64,000 bases of DNA from Dermacentor variabilis (taxonomy: Eukaryota > Arthropoda > Arachnida > Ixodida > Ixodidae): the NCBI RefSeq assembly GCF_050947875.1, contig NC_134573.1, positions 35,155,115-35,219,114 of the forward strand. Direction: 5' to 3'. A model generated the notes under the pieces. The model searched no databases. It was given only the letters and a program-made list of their open reading frames with translations, and had not been told where the DNA came from. Shown here in pieces: positions 33,966-45,769 of the stretch. Each line of letters starts with the position of its first letter. Within the stretch, counting starts at the first letter, position 1. The translations under genes and the position numbers were made by a program.

Positions 33966-35100
33966 TAAACTGAAATGCCGATGCTAGGCTGAAGACGACG
34001 TGGAATTTTTTTGTACTGATAAAAAGAGTGTAAAGGCTGCTCCTGCAATTACAGAAGATTTTTGTGCGCCTTCTGGCGCTAGTGTTAATTTTGAAGAAAG
34101 TACAGGTTTTTGGTTTGGACTATGGGTCATAATGCCATCACATTACGCAGGCATTCAATAAAAAAAGGTCTGCGCTATTTAGGTGTACCTCTCTCACAGT
34201 ATAAAAATAGCAGAACGCATTTGTCGGGAGAAGTTGGAGAAATTCAACTTAAAGAGAATTCATGGCGAGTGCGGAATTTGTCGAAGTTCAGTCATGCTGA
34301 AGTGTGCAACGTGTTCATAGTTTCCCGTCTTATGTATACGCTGCAAGTACTGCACTGCTCCAGACTCCGCATTTAGGCACTGCATCGCGTATTTGCAACA
34401 TTTATTCGGAGCTCGAGTTGTGAATCAATGAGACGCGACAATCCGTTCTTCCCCTCGAACCTGGTGGTCTAGGATTAGTCCACCTGTTCGTCAGGCAAGT
34501 TGTTTCTGGCCAGTTTTTTTTTCGGGACAGTGACCATCCGTTTTTGCGGGAAATGTTGGAACTCCGATTAGTTCATTATCTTCCTATTATAGTAGTGTCA
34601 TCATATGCCGGAGATGTCCCACAGGCTCCTTGGGGCTTTCTCAAGGAGGTCGCTGACTAATTTCTTTTCTTGAAAGTTAGATTCAGCCTGGAGTACATGT
34701 TCACTGCGAGTAGAAAAGCAATTTCTGCGGCTTTGGTGGACTCGATTTTCCCAGATACTTTGTATTGTGCATATTATTTAAGTAGACCTTATGAGGATGT
34801 ACTTAGACGGGTCCGTAAACTGAGTATACCTCCTGGAGCAAAAACATTTTTATTTACACTGTATTCGGAAACACTCCTTGTTAAAATTTGGTTAAATTTG
34901 AGGGGCTGCTTTTTGTCGTGATCGACGAACTGTCGACTCTGTCCACATGCCGAGACCATAGGTCGCTCTTTCACAGATTGCAGGGATGCCGTATTTTTTG
35001 GAACATACTCAAACGGACGCTTAAAAAGGACATACTCTATACTCAATTCGGTTTCTACCGTGTAAGGTCACTGGCGGCCCCCCCTGTGACATGTTCATAG
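33966..35100 (+). pseudogene. L1/Tx1-like LINE ORF2, segment 4 (YADD to C-terminus)
   Basis: The + frames resume with ADD/DVEFFCTDKKSV, GASVNFEESTGFWFG, GLRYLGVPLSQYKNS and LSKFSHAEVCNVFIVSRLMYTLQV, and end in LSRPYEDVLRRVRKL. These follow the RT catalytic motif in L1/Tx1-like LINEs. The segment completes the host LINE begun at 22290. Several stops and frameshifts are present; the 3' end is not clear. Confidence 0.75.
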
Positions 35101-35289
35101 CACTTGGTTTAAACAGCCTATAGAGCTCTAGACTGTGTGACTGCCATGCCGAGAGCCCGTCATCTACGAGACCTTTCTTTCGAGAGGGTGCAGCTTATGC
35201 GAGAAGTGTGTACGCTGTGCAGGAACCTCCGCCTGACTGGATGCACTTGTTGGACGCGTGTGTGTTTGCCAGAGTTTTGAGTGTGTAGG

Positions 35290-37925
35290 TGTGTAGAAGA
35301 ACTGGTGAGGCTTATACAGTGCTAATTGACGGCCATGTCCACTGCGACAGAGGTCTCCCAGATAAGAAGCAATACTGGATAGGATTCCTAATCCATAAGT
35401 ACATAGCGGACAACATTGACGAATTGTATAGCATTAATGAGAGGGTAGCAGTAGTCGTAGTCAAAATTAATAAGAGGTATAGATTAAAGGCAGTATAGAG
35501 CCTACAAGCCTACGCTACAACATCCACTCACGATGATGATAAAGTAGATCAGTTTTATGATGATGTTGAATTAGCGATGAGAAAAGTGCAAACTCAGTAT
35601 ACTGTAGCAATGGGCGACTTCAATGGAAAATGGGAAAAAAGCAGGCTGGTGAAGAATCAATTGGCAACTAGGGCGTTGATTCTAGGAACGCTAGAGGAGA
35701 GCTGCTGGTAGAATTCGCAGAAAGGAAGAAGCTGACAATGACGAACACCTTTTTCAGGAGGCGTAGCAACAGAAAGTGGACCTGGAAAAGCCCTAATGAT
35801 GAAACAAGAAATGAAATTGATTTCATACTTTCTGCCGATCTCAGCATAGTGCAGAATGTAGAAGTGATAGGTAGGGTAAAGTGCAGTGATCATATATTAG
35901 TGAGGGCTATGATTCACCTCGATTGGAAGAGAGAAAGAGTAAAATTGGTCAAGAAGAAACAGGTCAACCTAGAGGCAGTAAGGGTAAAAGCATATAAATT
36001 CAGGCGGGTGCTTGCAAACAAAATATGCAGCCTTAGAAACGAGAGATGAAGATGACATAGAGTTAATGAGTGAAACCGCCACTAGGCTGGCTTCAGAGGC
36101 AGCAATTGAAGTAGGAGGCAAGGCACCAAGGTAACCAGTGGGCAAACTCTCTCAAGTAGCAAATGACCCAATGAAGAAATGGCAAAGAATGAAAGTGTCC
36201 AACTCAAGAGATAAGATAGAATTCGCGGAGCTGTCAAAACTGATCAACGGGGCGAAAATAAGTGATATTCGAACTTATAACGTGGAAAGACTGAAGAAGC
36301 CGTAAGAAATGGACACAGCCTGAAATAAGTGAGAAGTAAACTTGGCACAGGACAAACCAAGATGTATGCACTAAAATATAAGTAGGGTAATAACATCAGC
36401 AATGTCGAAGGTACAGTAAATGCCGCGGAATAATTTTATACTGACCTGTACAGTACCCAGAGCCCTCAGGATAACTCCATTCGAAAGAGTAAGGAACAGG
36501 ATACAAAAACTCCTCCTATAACTAGCGGTGAGGTCAGAAGGGCCTTGCAAGGCATAAAAAGGGGAAGAGCGGCAGGAGAAGATGGAATAACAGTCGATTT
36601 AATCAAAGATGGAGGAGACATAATGCTTGGAAAACTGGTGGCTCTCTATACGAAGTGTCCATCGACTGCAATGTTCCCAGAAAACTTAAAGAATGCAAAC
36701 ATTATACTAATACACAAAAAGGGAGACGTTAGAGAATTAAAAAATCATAGGCCCATTAGCTTACTCCCAGTATTATATAAAATATGCACCAAGATAATCT
36801 CCTATAGAATCGGGTAATCGAGAAAACCGCAGGACAGAATCAGCTTCTATATATGGCTTTCATAGCATGCGAAAAGGCATTTGATTCACTAGGGATACTA
36901 GCAATCATAGAGGAATTATGTAATCAAAGAGTACAGACCGCTTACGTAAATAACTTGGAAAATATCTACAGAGATTCCACAGCTACCGTAATTCTCCACA
37001 AGAAAAGTAGGAAGATAGCTATAAAGAAAGGGGTCAGACAAGAAGTCACAACCTCTCCAATGCTATGCACTGCGTGCTTGGAACAAATATTCAAGCTATT
37101 AAACTGGGAAGGTTTAAGAGTAACGATCGACGGCGAACACCTCAGAAACCTGTTTGCCGATGTCATTGTTCTATTCAGCAACACGGCAGACGAGTTACAA
37201 CAAATGATTGAGGACCTTAGCAGAGATAGTGTAAGGGTCGAGTTGAAGATAACATGCAGAATACACAGATAATGATGAATAACCGGGCAAGGGAATTAAG
37301 TTCAGAATCACCAGTCAACCTATAGAGTCTGTGAAGGAGTACTTTTACCTAGGTCAATTAATCACAGGGAACCCCGATTATAACAAGGAAATCCATAGAA
37401 GAATAAAAATGGGTTGGCTCGCATACGGCAGACATTGTCAGCTCCTTGCTGGAAGCTTACCATTATCATTGAAAAGGAAGGTGAATGATCAGTACATTTT
37501 ACGGCTGCTGACATATGGGGCCGAGACTTGGAGGCTTGCAAAGGAGCTTGAGAACAAGTTAAGGACTACACAAAAAGCCATGGAACGAATAATGCTAGGC
37601 GTAACCTTGAGAGACAGAAAGAGAGTGGTTTGGATGAGAGAGCAAACGGGTATAGCCGATATTCTAATCGACATTAAGAGAAAAAAATGGCGCTGGGCAG
37701 GTCATGTAATGAGCAGGTTAGATAACCGTTGGACCATTAGGGTTACAGAATAGGTACCAATAGAAGGAAAACGCAGTAGAGGACGGCAGAAGACCAGGTG
37801 GTGCGATGAAATTAGGAAATTCGCGAGTGCTATTTGGAATCAGTTGGCGCAGAAGAGGGATAATCGGAGATCGCAGGGATCTCAGGGAGATGCCTTCGTC
37901 CTGCAGTGAACATAAAATAGGTTGA
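35290..37925 (+). pseudogene. RTE-type LINE copy B, different subfamily, decayed
   Basis: Fragments in all three + frames follow the RTE order: GEAYTVLIDGH and INERVAVVVVKINKRYRLKAV (endonuclease start), WTWKSPNDETRNEIDFIL, AAGEDGITVDLIKDGGDIML, NANIILIHKKGDVRELKNHR, IACEKAFDSLG, KGVRQEVTTSPMLC, a damaged FADD region (NLFADVIVLF), LLTYGAETWRLAKE and WAGHVMSRLDNRWTIRVTE. It ends with CCTGCAGTGAACATAAAATAGG near 37920. More than six frame breaks mark it as old. The 58595-59130 fragment is from the same subfamily. Confidence 0.85.
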
Positions 37926-37987
37926 TGATGAGGCGTTTCCACTCTGTAATATATCTTCAGTTTTGTTTCCCGTGCAAGAAAGATACC

Positions 37988-38191
37988 GACAGTGGCTGAA
38001 TGAGTTAACGTGCTGGTCTCGCAACCCATAGTTCCTTGGGTTTAAACCGCGGGCCGAAATCTTATTTTAAGCTTATTGTCTATTTATTTATTGCAGTTAT
38101 CGGGAATTTTCGCTCACGGTCATCAGACGCCGACAGCGCCGACACCAGATTTTCTGCGAAACGAGCTCCTAAGCGCTATCACACTGAAAAA
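37988..38191 (+). mobile_element. Second tRNA-derived SINE family, degenerate
   Basis: An A-box-like AGTGGCTGAATGAG (37991-38004) and a B-box-like GGGTTTAAACC (38038-38048) are spaced as in a tRNA, with CTCGCAACCCATAG between them. The body ends in CACCAGATTTTCTGCGAAAC and CTAAGCGCTATC. I associate this tail with a recurrent tick repeat from memory; that part needs a database check. Confidence 0.5.
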
Positions 38192-39193
38192 GTAACAATC
38201 TGTCTGATTGAAGGATATATCGTGATCTGAACCGTAAGAAATTAAGGTGGAAGAAGTCAACATGCCGTCATGGTCACGGCTCGTGCGTTGCCGTTCACAT
38301 TTCCATGATATACACATGCATTTGTTATGTGAATATGCGGTCGTTTGCAGGTGCTAGAAAGTACGACTCGACGATATTTCAAGTGCGTTTGAGCGCTCGG
38401 AGCACCAGTTGATATGAATGAGTGAAACAATCATCTGTTCTCGCTGATGGAAGTAGAACGGCTTCCGTGGACGTGCAGTTGGGCGGAATGTGAGTGAGAA
38501 GCCTGAACTGGGGTCCTTAAGCAACACTTACTCATTCTGTGTGGATTCAAATCAGCAATGTCACTACGAGAAAAGCTCTCCCGTTGAAAATCCACTCTTA
38601 GCGAAATATTTTTATTTATGTGTGTATTTAGCGTAGTCAGCTTTTCTGGACATCAGGGTTTAATTCGTGTTAGTGCCACCAAGTGGCGTATTGAGCTTAA
38701 ATATTTCAAACTTCCCGCGGTGACGCAGTGATGACGTCAACAAAAGAAAAAAAATTAAAAGCTATGCCTGCGCAATGAACTTCACTACAAAGCTTGTCCC
38801 GCCGGCGTTATCAGTGCTCTTGATAAAGCATAGCCGCTCGTTGGCTGGAACTGACATAACATTTTAAGAGCGTTTAGTCGCGACGAGCGATGATTGATTC
38901 CGGGCTTCTGAATAGCTTCCCGAAAGGCAGCTACGTTTTCTTTTCTTTTTTCTTTTCATTAAAGCTGCGGAGTAAACGAGCTAGGATAATTGTCGGAAGA
39001 ACTCTGCCGTAGTTTTTCTTCAATCGGCAGGCATTCTTAGTAATCGAACATCGCACAGCGTCTACGAGAGACGCCGTCGTGGGCGGCTTTTGATTGTGAC
39101 CTATCGGTTTCGTTAAGGTGCCCCCAATCATTTCCCACCAATTTTGCTATCCGCACTCACAAGCTACCGCAGCAGCTGCAAATCGAGATGGGC
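38192..39193. other. Unassigned intergenic DNA
   Basis: No gene or clear element. TGACGTCA occurs near 38731, and a purine-rich tract follows. Confidence 0.3.
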
Positions 39194-39197
39194 TTAA

Positions 39198-39897
39198 GAG
39201 GAAGCTTTAGCTCGGGCCCCAACTCCAGTATGCCACCTATTCAAATAGATGCAAAATGCAGAAACGCTTTTCTGAGATAACCACTGGGCCGATTTTAAAT
39301 AAATTTATTGCATTTGCGAGAGAAAAACAAATTATAGTGATTGTTAAAAGCCGAATGTCGATTTAAGGCCCAAGTGCTACAAAAGGAATTTTCAAGAATG
39401 GGTAAGTTTCAAAGAAATGGATGCCCGAAGTTTACATATTTGTACCTCTGCACCTAGAATAGACATCCCAATTCTGTAAAGTGTATTCATTAGAACATTC
39501 AAAGCGGACAAATTTGATATGATAATTAATGTCTTACGTATATTTATTACATTTTCTATAAGGGTTTTGCAAAAGTCCTACTCACATATTAGTGATAAAT
39601 CTGAAAGCCATGTGTAATAGATCATTTTTTGAAGCTTTAGATGTACTATTATATGCAATTTACATAATTGTTATATCGTTTTCCATTGCTGAATTATATA
39701 GTTGTAATCATTATAATTTCGTTTTCTCAAGATCTGCGATTTCTAGCAATTTTTGTTAAAACATTACCGGCCTAAACCGAAAATTTGCTACCAACAATCA
39801 GTAGATTTTACGTCAAATTTGTTGCAGTGGATTCCGAGAAAAACAATTTCTTCTTTCCTATGTATTTAGGTAGGAGTCCTCTAGCTAAAGCTTCCTC
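39198..39897. mobile_element. 700-bp TTAA-flanked MITE (piggyBac-like)
   Basis: The 15-bp inverted ends GAGGAAGCTTTAGCT are perfect (39198-39212 and the complement of 39883-39897). TTAA lies on both sides (39194-39197 and 39898-39901), the target site typical of piggyBac. The interior is AT-rich and has no transposase frame, so it would depend on an element elsewhere. Confidence 0.88.
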
Positions 39898-39901
39898 TTA
39901 A

Positions 39902-40711
39902 GTATAAGATGGATACATGGATAAGTTGGTTTTGCATCTTGAAGAAAAAGGCACGGCGCAGGAACTGTGCAAACTCTCTCTGTGTCGTCGTACGTTAGCA
40001 TGCTATGGCCGAAGCTTCTCGCAATATTACGTGACATTTACTGGCCGCTAGGCCAGGCACACCTATGGGTATGATATATATAGCACTTGCAGTTAGTTCG
40101 CAGTGTCTTGTCCCGGTTATCTACGGGACCTTTATTTGCAGAAAGGCCTGTATTTGCAGGCTCTATCCTGCCGTTATACATGCAGGATTTATTTGTTCTC
40201 CATACTGTCTACTAGGTTGCCATTCCGCCTTTGTAGCATAGACACAATGTAGAATGGCAGATACCGAACGCCAAGAAACGCTGCCCTCGTACTCAAAGAC
40301 GTCGCGCACAACTCCTGACAGTTACTTGTACTCAGGAGTTATGCGACTGGCAAGGACATCATTAAACAATGTTGGTAATTCGACGAAGGTGACAGAGGGC
40401 CCGTGAGACAATTGTTCTCATGCTCATTGCTCGAGAATCGGTAACAGCCATCGAAGAATGACACCGTAGAGTACATTGTATTTAATGTGATGGAGTCCGC
40501 GTTCCAAGTTTCAGACCCGAATCCCACTGTGACGACTGACGAGGGACGAATTTCGCTTATATGTGCAGCCGCCTAACAGTCGCCGGGCGTAGGGCACAGG
40601 ACCTACTTGACCTTTCTGCAACACTAGCGTATACATTCTCGCCTTGTTTCGTGCAATCGGATTTCAGCTGAACTCCTTTAACAGCTAATTTTTTTCGTTC
40701 CAGAACTTAGC
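39902..40711. other. Unassigned intergenic DNA
   Basis: No supported gene. An 8-bp TACCCTGT at 40712-40719 is the left duplication of the hAT element that follows. Confidence 0.3.
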
Positions 40712-40719
40712 TACCCTGT

Positions 40720-43700
40720 CAGGGCCGGTTTAAGAAAAATGGGGGCCCTGGGCTAATGCGCATGCAGGCCCCCTTTCCCTATACTGACCCCCCCCCCCCC
40801 CCCGTCGCTTGCTACGCTACTGAAAATATGCCATGTTTCATTTTAATTCCACCAAATTAAACAGAACTAAGAGCGATCAAGGGGATTATTATCATTGTTA
40901 TTATTATAAGGAAAACAACAAAACTTGCATGAAACGCGTGCTGTTGTAAACACCAACACATATGTTCACTTTGTGATTAATCTGCATTCTGTTTTCAGCA
41001 AAAGCTAGGCTTTAAGGAAAAGTTTAGTGCACTCAAGACGAACAAGAGCGTAGAAAAGACAACACGGCTCAGATGTCGATCCTTCTGAAGCTAGGCTTTG
41101 TTTGCATCACTAAGTTTAATCCCGTGAGGAGATGCCTGGTTGTATCCAAAACATTCTTTATTAAAATTCAAGCATCAGACGCAGTAATCGTTATGCATGC
41201 TGCTCTACAGATACGTAATAGATATATACAATACTTAATGCAATACAAACACCATAAAAATGCACTAGAATACAGATGAAAATTACGAACTGTAATTACA
41301 AAACATTATTTGAAAATATTTTCGTTAAAGGTAAGACCCCCAAGCAAGGACGACACCAAATAAACGTGGCACTATCAAAAACAATAAAAATACAGTTCTT
41401 TATAAGCACGCTAAATATCATAAGAAGAACAAACAAGAGACGAACAAGGAAGATTTGCATATATTGAATTACACTGCTCAGTGTTTCATTGGAAACGTGG
41501 AGGCTGGGAGGCGACACAACGAACTTATTGGAACTATTCATGTATAGCGCAAACAGTCCTCTTTTAAAATGGCATCTTTCGCGCCTTCGCTTTGGCGAAA
41601 TCAGATATAGTCTGTTCGAAGGATAGATCGCGGAGGAGGTCACTTTCAATGGACATGATAGCAAGCGAGTTCGCCTTGTCGTCAAGGGGGCTCGAACGAA
41701 GGCGATTTTTTATCAGCGACAACTTGGAAAACGATTGTTCGGTCTCACAGTTTGCCACGGGTATGCTTAAGTACATTCGCAGAGCAATAGAAAGGCTCGG
41801 AAGCACATCAATAAGCTTTCTCTCGTGCAGCTACTTCAGTATTCCCAGGGGACTCGTCCTGGCACACAGAGTTGTGCAGAAAGTTCGCAAAGTGAGCGAT
41901 TTCAGAGGAAAATGCTGGCTCCAAATCCTTTTTGTAGGTTTTCACCAGCTTCTCAGCCTGCTGTGCCAGAGAGGCCTCGCTCCCAACTTCTGTCAGCAAT
42001 TTTAAGAATCCGAACCTTTCGCAGAGTTCAGCGTATGCAGCCGTTCGCGCTTGCAAAGCAGAGCCTAGACTGTCAACTACAACATTGTAGGTCTCTACGA
42101 TAAGCTTTTTTCTACCTTGTAACGCACTATCGCTTTTTCCGTCCGGGTGCTTACTTAAAACCACGCGCTTGCTCTCATCCTGATAACACTGATTGGTACT
42201 TAGCGTGCGTGCTCTATCTTCAAGGGTATCAAGGAGAGGTCGCAAAGAATTAACGAAGCCTTCCAGAGAGCTCAGCAGGTCTACAGTAGTTGAAATGTCT
42301 AGGCCTGGTTCCTGAAGTGCTACGCTCATTTTGTCAAAGCACTCCAAGATTTCTCTCCAGAAAATCGCCATGAATGCAGTCTCTAGTTTTGTCATTTTCT
42401 TCAAGAGAGAGTGCGCTTCGTTCCTAGTGTCACCGTTTTCTTCCTCGTTCTTTGATATAGCTTCAAGGCAACGCAAGACTGCATTGAAATTTTTCAGAAT
42501 GGCCTTACATTATTGAGCGTGTCTTGACCAGCTGGTCTCAGGGAAACTTTTCAAACCAAGCTGCTGGCCAGTTCTGCCCATGCTGTTCAAAAGATACTTC
42601 CCTCGCTTAGGTGAGGTAGCAAATAACACACACAGTCTCTTAAGTACAGTGAAAAATTTGACTGCCTCAAGGCAACTGTCAACGCTACACGCGCCAACAA
42701 AGTTCAGTGAATGACAAGCACGCGGGACGTAGACTGCAAATTCGTTCAGGTGTTTAATTTCAGCTTGCAGTCCTTTGTATTTTCCTGACATATTACTCGG
42801 ATTATCAAAAGCTTGGCCCCTACAATCATCAACTGAGATGCCATCGGTCAAGAGGGACATCCCGGTATCGAAAAGATACAAGCCGGTATGCGATTCAATT
42901 GGAACAAATCCAAGAAAGCGTTCGTACACTTTCCCATTTAAAGAGTATCGTAAAAAACTAACAGCTGATCAACGTGAGTAAAGTCTGGAGTCGAATCAAC
43001 AATTAAAAAGGAGTATTTTGCGCGATTCACTTCGTCAACGAGACGTTCCTTGACAGCCTTTGCCATATGCTCGATAAATTCATCACAAATGGTTTTTGAC
43101 GGATTCGATGGGTGACATTTTCTTTTTTTTCCCGTAGTGTTTGATGTGCTCCTCTAGAAAGGGATTAACCTTGGCAACGAACTCAAGCACTCCCATATAA
43201 CTGGCATTTCTCGGTGAACCAAAAATCTCCTCGTAAAATTTTCAGCCTGATTTTGAAAATGCAATGGCCCTTTGTCAAGGCATACACTCCGAAAGCTGTC
43301 AGTAATAATGTCCGGCCACTTAGCAGGGTCACTTCGGAGAATCTCGCAACGTACCTCTTGCTGCGGGGGTGTCTGTACTGCTGTGTTGCCGCAACGAGAA
43401 GTCGTCTCGTTCGTCCTCTCGAGGTACACTTTGTGGGCGAGAACGTGATTATTTGAAGCCAAACTAACCGGAAACAAGTGAGTCGGTTCTTGGAGTGTTG
43501 TTTCCTGGCGCTCGTCACTAGAAGGAGGCTCATCGGGGAGGTTTGGCACCTGTTGATCAGCAGTAGTAGAAATTGGGCGTGGCGGACCGGACACCTGGAG
43601 CTCTGTGGCAGTGGCCCGACCGAGTAGCATAGACGTTGCTGGCTCAGGAACAGGACAGGGCTCGGTTAGCGTCGGTTGCTCAGAAATATGGACGACCGAG

Positions 43701-45298
43701 GTTGGCATCGTTTTCACAGGATCCAGACAACCAAGCTGAGTCAAACCTTGCTTCTTGACAGGAAACCGTGGTGATGGAGTTGGCAAGTCCTCCACAAAAG
43801 CACAGTCCGTACTACTGGGAGTTTGACGCGGATTCCGGGTAGAGCGATCATACTGCTCCGCGGAAGCTGCCTGCAGTAGGTACCTTGTCATCTTTGGTAG
43901 CTTCTTTTCACGCTCTTCTCTTTCCAACTTCGCCTTTCGTTTAGACGCACCACTTTGATGCTTCCGACCGAGCATTTTCGCATGAATGAATACCGATTGT
44001 TCGCCGGGCACTTCGTCAGTACGACGCGACCGCAGGTGTCCAACGGTGGCCGTCACGATGACTGGCGCACGCTGCGTGGATGGTCCGTGGCTGGCCGAGA
44101 GTGGTGCGACCCCCGGGAGCACCTCAGCGAGCGGGCGGGCTTATGCAAGCTTAACCGGCGGCTCGGGGCTGAATCGCAGCCCGCGATCAACTTCCTTTCA
44201 TAGAGGCGCGCCGCGTCTTTCTGTTACTAGAGCCAAAGCAGGCGTTCACATACGCATAGAGTTCATTGTACAAATTCCGTCCTTCTCCGTACAAACTTAC
44301 TCCTTCTCCCGTTCCGGTCTCGTCTTCCTATTGGCTAGGAGCAATCGTCCGTTCCGGGAGGTTCTCGATTTTCTTTCTCACCCCGTCGACGCCGAGCGCG
44401 AGAATGAAGGGGAGAGGGCGACTCCTAGCGCGGGCGAAGTTACGCGCCCTCCGTCGCCTCTGAGTCATCATTTTCTAATTCTTTCTGAAAAGTTCGGCCG
44501 CCAGTCTCCCCTACTTTTTCCGTCGAGCGCGCGCGAGGGTGCGCAGCCACTAGGCAGGAATGGGCCCTGGAGACAGGCCTTTGTGGCCAGCTCTCCAACT
44601 TCCCCCTTCACTCTTCCAAAACCCTACCCCGAACGGTGAACTTTCCATGCCCCACGGCAAGCGGACAAAAGCACCACGTGACGTATTATTTCCTTTCCTG
44701 CCTAGACTCTGCCATCCGACTCATCATCACCTGCTATTGGACTCATCCTCCCCCGCCCAAATTACCATCACGGTAAAGAAAAGTCGAATGGGAGGCACTG
44801 TTGGGCACTGCAGCACATCCTTTCTATGAGAAGGACAGTGGCGGAACTATTTAAGAGGTGGAGGGTGGCGTGGTGGTGACGAGGCGCAAGGCAGATTTAG
44901 GTCCTCATCCCACATTTGATGTTATAGGTGTTTCCCCCTTGCCCCTCCTCTCCAGACAGCACTGGACAGACGGACTGACAGGAAACCACGAAAACGCTTC
45001 CAACCAAACGTACCTCACTTCGTAAGAAAGAGGGGCCCGCCGGGGGGGGGGGGAGATTCCTGATTTTACAGCTCGACAAGCTCTCCTCAAATGATCAGGC
45101 TAAACGCATGCTGCTACATTAGGCGGAGGGGCCCCACCTGCTCGTTCTATTTTTCTCGCTTCATACATGCCGCTTGAAGTTCTGTTGCCCATAGTTCCAT
45201 ATACTAAGCAGGTTAGAATAAATGGGCCCCCTTCTCCTACTTTCCGAGGTGAGGCCCTGGGCTGCAGCCCCCTTCACCCCCAACATAATCCAGCGCTG
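40720..45298. mobile_element. hAT element with imperfect ends and an 8-bp duplication
   Basis: The left end reads CAGGGCCGGTTTAAG and the complement of the right end reads CAGCGCTGGATTATG, 11 of 15 alike. Flanks are TACCCTGT (40712-40719) and CACCCTGT (45299-45306), an 8-bp target duplication with one change, as expected for hAT. Inside, on -, is a broken ZMYM/DUF4371-type transposase. A run of 16 or so cytosines lies near 40789-40803. The GC-rich part 44130-45290 is the presumed 5' region of the transposase gene. Confidence 0.8.
41564..44122 (-). pseudogene. hAT transposase, ZMYM1/DUF4371-like, broken
   Basis: The protein is read on - in pieces. The N-terminal part (44122-43154) has KMLGRKHQSGASKRKAKLEREEREKK, the start typical of these transposases, then a zinc-finger-like region with DPAKWPDIITDSFR and FTRRFLVHREMP. 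A catalytic-core region follows around 43110-42510 (KYSFLIVDSTPDFTHVDQ, then YERFLGFVPIESHTGLYL, DDCRGQAFDNPSNMSGKYKGLQ, VPRACHSLNFVG). The C-terminal part has a Dimer_Tnp_hAT motif (MYLSIPVANCETEQSFSKLSLIKNRLRSS, 41770-41680). At least two frameshifts (near 43100 and 42950) and a stop near 42510 inactivate it. Host genes such as ZMYM1 share this architecture, but the inverted ends show an element. Confidence 0.88.
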
Positions 45299-45432
45299 CA
45301 CCCTGTCAACGTTGTGACTTTTTTATTTTTAAGTGATATTTTATATTTAAGTTAGTGCTGGTCCTGAAATTTTCAGCGGTTTCACCTTTCCCAGAATTCC
45401 GGCAATATTGTCGACCTCTGTTCATATTTACA
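45299..45432. other. Spacer between the hAT and gypsy elements
   Basis: This short AT-rich spacer begins with the right hAT duplication. No gene. Confidence 0.4.
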
Positions 45433-45715
45433 CGTGGACTTCTTTATCTTTTTCAGGTGACTGCTTTTCACCGCCTAACAAAGCTTGTCGCACCGAGCAG
45501 GACGCGCCTGCATGTATCGGAAGTTTCTCGAATGTTATCGATGGATCTACCCGCTGTACCTATGTATGATTTCATGGTTTCATTTCATGTATGCGCGACG
45601 TGAATGGTCTAGAACGTTCTGGAAGACATGTATGCACCAGCAATTACTCTGGAACGTTCGATGACTGATGTATAAAAGCCGACGCGCTTGACTCGCTGAT
45701 CAGATTTCGATGATT
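45433..45715 (+). repeat. Left LTR remnant (U3 and promoter only)
   Basis: It starts CGTGGACTTC (TG changed to CG at the terminus) and includes TGATGTATAAAAGCCG near 45669. Similarity to the right LTR stops near 45715. Confidence 0.75.
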
Positions 45716-45769
45716 GGACGTTTGAACGTTCGAAGGCCCTCAAATTCGGAGAGCTGGAGCACACCTCAT

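Noticed and set aside
37991..38060. Functional tRNA gene
   Set aside because: A- and B-box-like words are present, but no good acceptor stem or anticodon arm can be formed and a SINE-like body follows.
43986..44639. 217-codon frame on +
   Set aside because: Overlaps the start of the hAT transposase on - and GC-rich non-coding DNA; no domain.
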